A DNA stretch of 64,000 nucleotides from Lunularia cruciata. Taxonomy: Eukaryota > Streptophyta > Marchantiopsida > Lunulariales > Lunulariaceae. The notes beneath the pieces were generated by a model that saw nothing but the letters and a program-made list of their open reading frames with translations, made no database searches and was not told the origin of the DNA. Positions 1 through 12,200 of the stretch are shown one piece after another. The first letter of the stretch is position 1, and every line of letters begins with the position of its first letter. Position numbers and translations under genes: made by a program. The stretch lies in the NCBI GenBank assembly GCA_948567375.1, contig OX419756.1, positions 55,380,333-55,444,332 on the forward strand, read 5' to 3'.

Positions 1-50
1 AACTCCCGAAGAGTGTGAACCAGCCGGACGGATGACAACACGGCTCTTGC

Positions 51-287
51 TTATGTGGCAAGAGCTAAGAGGAGGGCAGTACCACGCTTCACCCAATAGT
101 CGGAATCTTGTGCGCCACATTTCACTGAGACGAACAGAATGAAACTGGGCCTCTCTCTTGATCCTGTACGAAGAGGGTATAGATACAATGGACACTGATA
201 TAATCCTTTGAGGTTCCTCTTCTTGTTCACTACAGGCTTGAATAGCATGATCGGCATGGGAACAATCAGCTCCATGTGCTTAGGTTC
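51..287 (-). CDS. DNAH2: Dynein exon w68 (terminal exon with stop)
   Basis: 78 residues: [38 protein letters not shown] and the canonical end [15 protein letters not shown], then TAA at 51-53. Only 50 bp of 3' sequence remain in the window and no poly(A) signal is visible there. Confidence 0.95.
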   Translation of the reverse strand, partial: EPKHMELIVPMPIMLFKPVVNKKRNLKGLYQCPLYLYPLRTGSRERPSFILFVSVKCGAQDSDYWVKRGTALLLALAT

Positions 288-3200
288 CTGCAATATTCAC
301 AGCGAGTCTTAGGACTTCTGATCAGGAAATTACTCAATCGAGAGATCAGAAGTGGAGTTTATTAATGGAAACCTTTTGTCATAAACTCAACCTGTTGTCA
401 ATTTGTAATTTGCTTCCTAGACTCTGCAGGTTAAGGTTAAGATTAGTATTCAAGGTTGTTCTGATTGCATTTCTGTCTGGTATGGAATATATGAATGAAG
501 CTCTTCCTTGACCTAATACGATGGTCTGTCATCATATGTTTGGAAGCAGAAGTGCGATTGGAACTATGAGATGTGGATGTTACCGTGAGGCAGTCATTGC
601 TTCTGTCCCACCCTGCTCCTTCTAGATATAAGCCTTTGACGTAAATTCCTTCCCTGGGGTATTCGGTTATTTCCATTTCCTCTTTGTAGATGGTCGTGAA
701 ATCCCACACTAGTGTATCGATAGGAATCTGGTTCTTACGTGCAGTTGTCTGCAGCACAGCTGTGAGGAAGTCCGCAGGGTATGTGAAACCGGCCAGCCAG
801 TAGCATATGGGGTATGTCCCCTCAATCCAGAGCTTAAGCTCCACAATCCTCGCAAGGAGATCTCTAGTCCAGGATCCGAGCGGTTTCAAAGTTGGATAAG
901 CTCTGTTTACAAGTGCAAGGGGAAGAAACTGAATCACAGTCCGGAATGCTGACCTCAGTATTAACTTGTTTCGCTAAGTATTGGACTGAATCTGCTAGAG
1001 CAGAGAAATAATTCAAACAAATATTTGCACTATACAGACTCACTTCAAGATCTGGTTGGTAGCAGAGAGGTGCAGCTTACTTGATCCATTGTGCAGGTAC
1101 ACGGCCGGCTGCAAAGGCATCAAAAATTATGGTCAAATCTGCAGACATCACTACCAACCCTTGAATACCTTTCTGCAAGTCTGCACACTGATTTCGAATC
1201 TGATTGAGCAGAATATTGTAACGCTCTATCTCCTGGAATAGCACGGTATGAAGAGCAGAGGGATCCAGAGACTTCGATTTGACGATCTCTGTCAAATTGA
1301 ATGGCTCAGGGACCTGCACAAGACCACAACACAGAGAGACCTCCAACGACATAAGGAGACCTTGAAATGTGTAAGGAATAGCTTGAGATTTAACTTTGCA
1401 CCATTCAGGAGCCCACAAACTTCGCACAAATGGATCTCGTGAATACATGTACCTGTATTAGGAGGTCGTTGGCTGTGCTGTCGACAACCTGCTCCTTACT
1501 TGACCCTTTCTTGCCCGTCTCTGCGCCAGCTTGAAGACCGACGATGGTAGCCAGAATTTCTCTACTGTCTGAGAGCTGGTACGCTATATCAGCGTTCGGA
1601 TGCTGACCAAATGCTTCAGGTCTGTCTAATGCTGGTAACGTTTGTATGAACTCCTTATGGCTTCCAAGAGTTCCGTCATCAGGTACAATGTAAGATATTA
1701 GCGAACTAAGCTCAAAGTTTGGAGTTGTGAGGATTTCCTTGCAGTAGAACTGATTTAGGTACGAAGAAAGTACTCTCCGATCAAGCTCGTCAGTAACACG
1801 CCCACCATAGTTAGCTTGTGAAATCAAAAATTTTAGAGCTTCAAACGGTGTCTCCACGTATTCGTCCAAGTAAGACCTGAGGAGATCATCTGACACCTGC
1901 GATGGGGATACGGTTTCTGTTTATCGGACATATCCGTGAAGGTCCACTCCAAAATACTTGATTTTTGTTCCCTAAGTGCAAAAAGAACTAATAGAAACGT
2001 CCTCGAGAATTGCCAGAAACTACTGACTGACATGCCGTGCAGAGATTAAATGCAGGATCACCTCAAAATCTGTGTCATTGAAATCGTAAGGTATGTTGAG
2101 GCCAAGGTTTCCAAATTTGCGTCTCTCCAAAAGTACGCTATGGAAGTAAGCGAGAGCGAAGAAAAGTTTCTGGTATCTATCCTGTTTCTTGCACTTGTAA
2201 AATAATTCTTCGGTTACAGTATTGTACATCCGAAGTAAGTTGGCTCGAAGACCCTGCAATTACATTTCCACAAATATGTCAGTACTACACTGGAGGCCAG
2301 TTACAAACAGGGCTTCACCAGAATAAAGTCAATCAGCAACCACAGACCTTACGAGTTTACCTACCTTAGGAGGCTCAGCAGTCATTTTGACGCTCCTCTG
2401 CAGAATACCTATTGGGAATTTATCGGTGGGGACGCTAGATAACCATAAGCGGAATCCTGGGTTGGGTTTGCTTTTCTCGAGTGTGGAGATAATTTTCTCC
2501 AGCGCAGGTAGCCAGCTGGTCATGAGCTGACAATTTGCCAGAAACACCCAACCCCCGGACTTGGACTGCGGCATTGAGGAACCGGACAAACGTTAGATAA
2601 TGTTAAACATGAACCAAGTGCCAACGGGTTATTCAGAAATGTATCTTAACAAGCTATAGAGCGATATTCCTAGGCTATGAAAAAGCGATGTGCGTGAAGA
2701 GACTATGCGTTGGAATCTGCATTTGCAAGGCCTTGGATTCTAAAGCTTGAAGAATCCCGTACAGCATCGTTGATCAGTTTGATTGCAACGGGGCCCTGGC
2801 CTTGTCCGAGCGCTACAGCATGAAAATCATTGTCCATGCCTTTCTGTGTAGCAAATTGCTTTAATCCTGTAGTCGGATCCACTCCTGCATGTTTGGGGAG
2901 GTCATTCAGAAATTTAAGAGCTAGGGAGAATACCCAGCTGCTGCTTTCCTATCTGACTATAATATCGATGGCAAGAGTTTGGAGCTGTACCCGCAGAGAG
3001 AATGAACAATAGAGGACTCGAAGGAACTGAGTCTCCATAAGAATCTCCCAAATCAAGAGGAGGGGGTTCAACAAACTTTTGTCCCAAAAAGTTGGAGACG
3101 TACGTTGTACATGCAAAAATAACTCGATCCTGTAAATGCACCCGAGAAAAGGGTGAGTGTCCACATGCATATATTAGCAGCAAACATTTCCGAGAAGTCT

Positions 3201-6200
3201 CAGCAAACGTTTACTTCTCCCCGCTGAAATGGTTTATACATTTGAAATGGCGGAATGGAAATTCAGTCATCCTGACCATGCGAAACGAACGCAGGAGCAT
3301 CATTCGTTGGAGTTCACTGCACTTTTCTTCCCAGTCCCCGGGAAGCTCCATGTCTTCTGGCTCAGGACTTTTATACCAGTCCATCCATTTCACTTGATCG
3401 GTTTTCAAGCTATCGAGCTGAAACTCAGCGTCAAAGAAAAGGTATGAGATCTTCAAGGCAACTGGACTTCACTACTTTACCAAATCACAGCACAAGACAT
3501 GATGTAAGTACCAGGTCAAAGAAGGATTCTCAACATATGCTAATGTCATAGAGAGCTCTCAGATTAGATCGTATAAAGTCAGGAAAAAAAGGAAGGTAAT
3601 GATTACTTGGAAAATAAGTCCATCCTTAAAAGAAGAACTCATGCAATAATGAATGTAAGATATTCGCCTTACAAGAGTCTCAAAAGGAGATATTTTGCTG
3701 AGCTCGGTTACATTGTCCCACATCTCTTCGTTAATCCAATTCGGGGCCATGTTTGGAGGCTGAGTTGCCTTATCCATCACAATACCTCCTTTGAGGAAGA
3801 AATTCCACTCTTCAGCGGTAATTTCTCCGATCCTCAGAAGGATTTTGGCACAAATCTGGAAGTAAGATCTTCACAAGTAAGCAGAGCGTTGGAGAGCCTA
3901 AGGTCTTCCTTGAATTCCTTTACCACAGGAGAGGTACTGTTTTATGAAGGATGATCAAAGTAAAAGCTTCATTATTTACCTGAAGTGATAACAGCAGCTT
4001 ATGCTTTCCAAAAAGTCCTCTGGTAGTGTACTTGTAAACCGCATAAGAATGGAACTCATTAAGCCCTTTTATGCGCTCGTTGATGTTCTCAGACCTGACT
4101 TTGTGACAGACAATTTAAGACAGAGTTCTGCAGATAATACTCCAAATATAGCAGTGTGCATTATAAATTCTAACCCTTGAATCAGAAAGAGCTGGCTTTA
4201 TGTTTAGAACTTTGAATCCTGCAGCATCTGTAAAATATAAAATCGCTGTTGAGGTTGGGGTAACGTAGTCAGGTACTTACTTGGCAGATTTTGCTATGGA
4301 AATGAGAAAGAGATCAGTATATGCCTCCAAAGAGAACTGGTACATAGGATCGATCGATACAAGCTCGATGAGAATAAAGTAGAGAAGAGCAGCACGTTCT
4401 GCACAGGGTTTGTAGGCTGAACTAGCAACTTCTATTTTTCTTGCCGTTATTTCGGCAACCTCCAGTGATTCTTTCACCTGCAAGTTACAGTTGTGGACAG
4501 GGACACTCAAGCTCAATTCAGAATTGATCAGAGGACAGGTGCCCGGAAAGGACATTCGAACAGAAAATCATCGTCAAAGAGGGAAGAGTGAGTAACCTTC
4601 TCCCATGTTTCTTTTGAGGTATCGAGAGTGGCAATCAATTCAATATTGTCCAGCATATTGCCCTCTGCTGTTACAAGCAAACGCAGGATGTCGTCCTCAC
4701 ACTTAACCTGTGTTTTCTTACCTGTCGAGACCTGTTTCATAAAACAAGATCCAGGTTTATACTAGTCACCGTTCCAGGATTGCATCACCTTTTTATCATA
4801 GATTGGAAAAACAAAAGGTCAAGTAGTGCAATTGATTTCAAACAATGGTTTCTCCCTGTAACATGTACAGGGGTCGGCATGATTATAGAGCTTTCTTACA
4901 ATCACTATGAGCTCATTTCGCTGCTTGTCCAAGTCTGGTCTTTCTTTTTGTACAATCAGCGTCAATAGCTGATTCTCTAAACTGCTCTCCTTCACTGCAA
5001 AATTGATAATGGTGGTCTTCGTAGAAATCTCAGGAGCAAAATGAGGATTTGAAAGTTTTGTGGTGATATACAGTTTGAACTTGAAGTTGTAATCCAACTC
5101 TTTATCCCCCAGTCGAATGAAAAACTGCACATTTAAGTTCCAGTTACAGATTTCGTCAACAAAACACATAGAATAATGCTTTCTCGTAAGCATTTAACCA
5201 CAGAAAGAACAACTGAGGAGAAGTCCCAGCTTGATTTTATTCCCATCTGTGATACGTGAAATCCTCATTGAAGTCTTGTATGATTGAGGAAGAGTTGTTT
5301 GATATTTCGAGATTGGTAATTTTGAATTAACTGAACTGTAGACCTCCCGTTTACAGACTACCACATAACCATGTTTCTTCACTGGAGGCGAATGCCTCGG
5401 TCTAAGTTGGGACAATTCTGATCCTTCTTGTGGCTCTCAACCAGAACACCGGGAAGAAGGATAAATTCGACAGCTCTGTGCTCGATACACGAACATACCG
5501 AAGGTAAGCTGATAGAAATCACATATATTTCCTCAAGAAGATGAGGTGGATGCAGTGGATTGGTTAACTGCTGTCTGTCCCACTTAAGGTACACTAGAGC
5601 GATTTTCAAGGATTTGTCGTAACTTCTCATGAAAGCGGTGTTTAGTCTATAGCTGGAAACCAGAAAAGTGGAAAAAGTTTATAGACGAAGGTAATGATCA
5701 GAAAGGAGTTTCTCACGTTGGAACCCCGCTGAATGTACGACCTTGCGAGAATCGGTTCAAGGGCAGGATCTATCTCCTCGTATACATCTTGCAACAACAC
5801 TGGAAGACCTTGCTGTAGCGCATTTTCCATTACTTTCATCATGTTGTCACTCTGGTCAGAAGAACATGTGACATCAAACTACAGTTCATGAGGCAAGACC
5901 CGCAAGGACCATAGAAACTCATACCTTTTATAACTGAGTCTATAAGCTTATTGTTATTAAAGCAATTACCATTGAAGTAGTGGTAGAAAATTTAAAAACA
6001 TATATATCACGCTGTGATATATATTTGGACAACGAGAGAAGAAGCCGTCCAAGAACGGGGGATACAGAACCCACTAAGTAAGGAACCGAGAAAGTTCATA
6101 TGAAATGCATATGAAATGCAAGCATGACCGTACCCAAATAGAATTGAAGTGAATCTAAGCAAGGAAATAGTTAACTAGCAATAAGCGGAAGGGATGGAAA

Positions 6201-9200
6201 GCAAGAACGGAAATTGATACATTTCATTTGATATATACTGCTCAATTAGGTCACTCACTTGCAAATCGACAACTTCAAGGCCATGCGAACCTTCCATGTT
6301 CTTTATCCACTTCTTCGCTTGTTCCTGGACACGCCGATACGGTCAGAAAGTGTTCTTTGTCCTGTGATGTACTGTGAAGATATATGGGAGAGGAAGCCGT
6401 TCGCAGAAAGGGGGATCCACCTTCACTTGGGACCGAACCGAGGCAAACCGAAGGCATGCAGATCTAAGCAAGTAAATGTATGCAGGAACCTATGCACACC
6501 GAAGACATGCTGAGAAAATATTTGAGAACGAAAAAGCGACATCAAGAAGGTGCAGCTCAACTGCCCAAGATCTTCTTGCTTGAGACCATTTTTTCTGGCC
6601 TCTTAAACCTGTAGATTTTAGCAAGAGTCGATACAGATTCCAACTACAAGGGGTATGGTAGCAAGCAAGGAATAGACTAGAACTGTAAATCTTAATGATC
6701 TTGTTAATATGCGCAGAATGATATCAAATGCAGGTAAACCTGAGGATCGATCATGAGCGGCCATCTGTTGCTACGCGTCACAAGGACACCGTTTTCGGAT
6801 GAAAATGAATCTGCTGGCAAACCTTGAATGTTCCATTCTCTTACGTCCCCAGCATCCGCCAGAAATGAGTTGAATGAGAAACCAGGTGAGGAGGGGATTG
6901 CCAGTTTGATTACCTGCGCCCCCAAAGTCCGTATAGTTCATAAATGCAGCATCATTCCATGATGAGAGAACTCCCACACACGCATAGATTAAAGAGTAAT
7001 TTGAAACTATGTCTTGTTGAGAACTTTTGTTTCTGTTCTTTGAAGTAGGTGGTTTGTCAGCCATTCTAACCTCTATTGTATCAGACATGCTAGCACTTAA
7101 ACTTCTTCTAGTCTCACCAGAGTAGACACCCCTGATTGCACTCAGCAATACTAAACCTCTCTCATATCTATGGTTCTCAAAGAGAATACACAGAAGTTCA
7201 CTCGCGCAGTATGACTAACACCCAAAATTGAATTAGCATAGAACACACCCGAGATGATGTTAAGCAGCTCAGAACTCACGGGATGTAAGGTGTTGGGGAT
7301 AACCCTTGTAGGAGACTATAACAAGCCCAGAAAACACACATATAAACATAGAAGCAGAAGCTAGTCAGTGCCCGGCTTAACCCTAAGTGAGGCTTCGCCA
7401 CTCTTCACCCTAATCACTTATCTTCTTAAGCTTATCATCTTATCTCAAGATAAAGTGGGATGTACCTAGACAAAAACGACAAATACAGGGATTGTGCTAA
7501 ACTAGAGATTAACTGAAACTACCACTGTCACTTAATGAGAGTTTAGAACAACTCCCATATCTACTACACATTTTATGTGTTTATCTTTAGGTAGTGCTTT
7601 TGTAAACACATCTGCTGTCATCTCCTGTGTAGGACAGTAAACTAACTTCACAACATTCTTCTTTTCTTTCTCCTCTACAAATCTTCTTCTAATCTCAATG
7701 AGCTTAGTCCTTGGGTGATGTACAGGAATTTTGCTAAGTGCTACACTTCCTGTATTGTCATAGTACAATGTAATAGGAGTTTCCTGCTCAAAACCCAGCT
7801 CCTTAAGAAGTCTCCTGTTCCAGATGACTTTTTGAGTAGCATTCGAGGCAGCCATAAATTCTGCCTCAGTAGTAGACAATGCAACAGATGTTTGCTGTTT
7901 GCTACACCAGCTGATCGTTCCACCACTGAGCATGATCACATATCCACTAGTTGATCTGCTGTTATCTATGTCATCTCCCCAACTAGCATCTGTATATGCT
8001 TCAAGAGTAGGAGCAAGTATGTTTCCCTTGCTTTCTGTACTCCAAGAAGGCATCTGGAGTACCCTTTTAAGTACCTGAATACACTCTTTATACCTTTCCA
8101 ATGTGCTTGTGCAGGATTGCTACTGGCAAGTGCTCTCACTGCACAGCATATATCTGGTCTTGTACAGACCATGATAAATATTAGAGAACCAAGAGCGCTC
8201 TAGTACATCATTTTGTCACAGTCTTTCACCTCCCCATCTATGTTTCTGCTGTGCTTCCACCCTAGATCAGGAGGTGTAGAGACAGGATTCGCCTCTGTCA
8301 TCTAATACTTAGCTAGTATGGATCTCACATACTGTGGTTGACTGATCTGAATCCATCCTGCTTCTCTGTGTCTGTTCACTTTGATTCCCAAAACGAGTTT
8401 TACAAGACCAAGGATAGTTATCTCAAAAACAGGGCACAAAATATCTATCACTCAAATTCATAGATGCACTGTTCCCTAACAGAATAGATCATCTACAGAT
8501 ACAGCTATGTATATTCAGACATGAGAGCAGAAGCAGTTCGAAGAACAGGGGATCCAGAACTCATTATGGTGTGCATATGAAATGTAAACATGATCTGTGC
8601 AAATCGAGATGAGAAATGAAACCATAAAGAAGGTAAAGAATCTAACATATTAAATGCAAGGTTAAGGACAAACAAAATATCACTATATCCTGATCAAGCA
8701 GTAGAGAACAGATATACATCATGCAATTGATCAGCGCTAAGTAAAGCATGCAGTGAAATAGACAAGCTGTAATTGAAGACCCACGATTCAAAACTAAACC
8801 AATCAAGAGAACTGAAATTGGCAGACTGGACAGAAAACACGTATAGAAACCATGAAGCAAAACAACAAATGTGAGTTGGAGCAAAGGGGAAGGGAGTGGA
8901 TGGTCTCTAGGCTGAGAATGAGCGAAGCGTCAAAGGACTGGATAGAGTATATCACAGCAAGCGCCATGGAAACTTGAGTCCTGAGACACTAAACAAACTG
9001 AGGGAAACAGAAGGAAGCAGAAGGCGGCCATAGTAAACCTCCACTAAAACACATGTGACTTCATCAGTGCCGAAGTAACTGAGCTAGTGTCAGTACCCTG
9101 TTACTCAGTTTCTGCTCGAAAACTCATGAGTGCCAAGGCAAGCTCGGTTGCTTCCAATAGTGCTGCTCAAGGTAAAGGAAAAGCTGTAAGGTTTGAAGCT

Positions 9201-12200
9201 TAAAATCCGAACAAAGAGCAGCAACAACAATAAGCAGAATGACTGTGCAATGCAAATAAATCAGCATTCGAAAGAAGAATATGAAATTGTGATCAGGAGA
9301 AGGTAAGGGACTCGAGACATACCTGGTTAAAGCCTGAAAGGAAACAAAACTAGCAAAACTACTCGATGATGCAAACAAATGAAGAAGGTGGTAAATTAAC
9401 TGAGCAAAATCACCAAAGAAACAGTAAGGAGTTGAGTCAAAAGGCACAGGAAGGAGCAAGTCGTTGGACACCCAAAGAAAACAGTAGGGAGCGAGTCCAA
9501 AGATACAAGGAAAGAGCAGGTCATTTGCTACAGAAACGGGGGCAAAATTTCAGCGTAAAGCAGAGCGAGCAGTAACCAAAGGTGGAACGAAAATAATAAT
9601 CCAAAGAGGGGAATATATACATATACAGCTATGTATACATCATCTCTAGTATACACACTCATGTCAGAATCTGCTCGTTTGAAATCCTGCTCTCTCAAGT
9701 ATGAGTCTAGTTTCTCATACCAGACTCTAGGAGCTTGCTTAAGACCATATAAGGCCTTCTTAAGCAAGCATACTTTTTCTTTGCCTTCAGTATATCCATC
9801 TGGAACATCCATGTAGATAATCTCTCTCAAATCTCCATTGAGAAAGGCTGTTTTCACATCTAACTGCTCCACTTCCCAATCTCTCTCTGCTGCAAGTGCT
9901 AGAAGCATGCGAATAGATCCATACCTGGCAACTGGCGCAAAAGTTTCTGAATAATCTATTGATGCTTTCTCATTGAAGCCCTTTGCAACAAGTCTTGCTT
10001 TGTACACTGAAAAGCAATTCTCAGCCCCCCCCCCTTTTTACCCCGAAAACCCATTTGCAGCCAATTGCTTTCCTACCTGGTGGTAAATCAGCTAGCACCC
10101 ATGTACCATTAGTCTGAAGAGACTTCTTCTCTTCTGCTATGGCCCACTCCCACTGACTCGAATCTGGTCTGAGCATAGCTTGCTGTAAAGTGCCTGGATC
10201 ACAATCTTCATGACAGATGTAAGATTCATCTAACATCTCTTCTGATAGAAAACCAAGTCTGTCAATAGGTTTTCTATCTCTGTGATCTTCTTGGCTCTGT
10301 GCCCATAAGATTCATGCCGTCTCTTGACATCTCTGGAGTCTCACTCAGAGATTCTGCATCTGCAGTCTGCTTGTGGGAGTCATCTTCTGTAGTATCAGAA
10401 TCAGAAACCTCTGTCTGCCTAGGCCTTCTTTTCTTCACCTTCAGACTCTCGTTTGGTGAACCATCAGCTTCAGGTAGAGATTGCTCTTCTGATGATTGAT
10501 CTGAAAAACTGACTCTGCAGCTTGGGAAGATAGATTGATCAGGCTGATCAAACTGATCAGCTTGCTTCTGCAACTCATCATTGTTCTCACTCCAAGTCCT
10601 CAATTCATCAAAGAGTACATCTCTACTTCTGATGATCTGTCCGGACTTAGGATTGTACAGAAGGTATCCTTTCAGTCCCTCTTCATATCCTACAAAAAGC
10701 ATTCTCTCAGCCTTCTTTGGGAACTTCCTCCTCGGCAGGACATCCAAAGACTTTCAAAGCTGAAAGATTAGGTGTCTTACCACTCCATCATTCTTCAGGA
10801 GTTCTTCCTTGCAATGCTGTGGTACCATTGATATTTCTAAGAAAATTTGCAGTGCTAATTGCAGCACCCCAAAAATTTCTCTCCAGCTTGGCATGTTGGA
10901 GCATTGCCAATGCTTTGTCCACCAGTGTCCTATTCAACCTTTCTGCAACTCCATTCTGTGCCGGACTGTCTCTGGCAGTACAGTCAAGGAGGATTCCTTT
11001 TTTTGACAGAAAAGGGAGGAATTCCTCATTCCTGTACTCTCTGCCTCCATCTGTTCTCAATCGCTTGACTTTCTTCCCAGTCTGCAACTCAGCCATGGCT
11101 ACAAACTTCTGGAATTTTTGCAGCACTTCATCCTTGCTTTTCATGAGATAGGTAAAGCTCTTTCTACTGTAATCATCCACAAATGAAATATAGTAGGCTG
11201 CTCCACTCAAAGACTTCTCAATCATGTATCCCCATACATCAGAATGTACGACATCTAGAAGACCAGAAGCTCTAGATGACGATTTCTTGGGGATAGGAGC
11301 TTTATGTGCCTTACCTTCTGCACACCCAATGCAGAATTCGAGTTTTCCTTTGGGATCTAGTTTCAACCCATCCACTACCTTCTCTAAAGCATATTAGTTT
11401 TGCTCTGACAGGTGCCCTAGCCTCAAATGCCAGAGATGGATATCTTTTCTGTTTTCTGCTACCAACACAGAATCAAGACAATCAGCTTCCATCAACTTGA
11501 ACAGTTTCCCTTTGGCAGTACCATACCCAAGGACCAACTCTCCTTTCTTCAAAGTACATTGATTTCTGCTGCTTTCAAACAGAACATCCACTCCATGCTC
11601 CATGAGGCTATGTACTGATATCAAGTTCTTGGTGTAAGGCACACACAGTACATTTTCCAAATAGCCTTTTCCAGAACATCCCATGAAGGCAATAGGAACT
11701 TTGCCAATTCCTAACACTGGATTCAGAATCCCAGGTCCACAACGGACACTCTTGGGAGTCTTCAGAGGTTGAACAGTTGAGAACAGCTCCTTCTGATAAC
11801 AGATATGAGAGGTGGCTCCTTAGTCCAAGAACCATCCAGAACCGTTTGAGGACAACTGTGATTCTGCCAACATTCCACAATCCAGCTCTTCTGCTGAGTA
11901 CCCCTCCTCATCGCTGACTATTTCATGAACAGTACTCGCACATGAACAGTACTTAATTTGTCTGATTCTAACAAAGAAGTCCCTAAACTAGAGATTACCT
12001 AATTTAACATAGCCTAATCATGTATCTAGTCACTAAACTAGAGATTATCAAAACTAACAAACTATACCTGAGAGTTCTCTCACCATTTGTTCTTATGTAA
12101 TCTCTGTCTAAAGAATTTCATATGTGAATCATTTCCTCATTTCCTCACAGTGCTTCGTCTCCTGAGAGTGCACTTTCTATCAATAGTCCACTACTTCCTC

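Noticed and set aside
1..50. Poly(A) signal or terminator after the dynein stop
   Set aside because: Only 50 bp remain and no AATAAA-like motif is visible on the minus strand.
7010..7014. Target duplication for element A
   Set aside because: Flanks tgtct and tcact do not match. The ends may have been changed by recombination.
7715..7954. Plus-strand frames inside elements A and E1 and minus-strand frames inside B, C and D
   Set aside because: They mirror the RNase H, integrase and reverse-transcriptase coding strands and show no independent homology.
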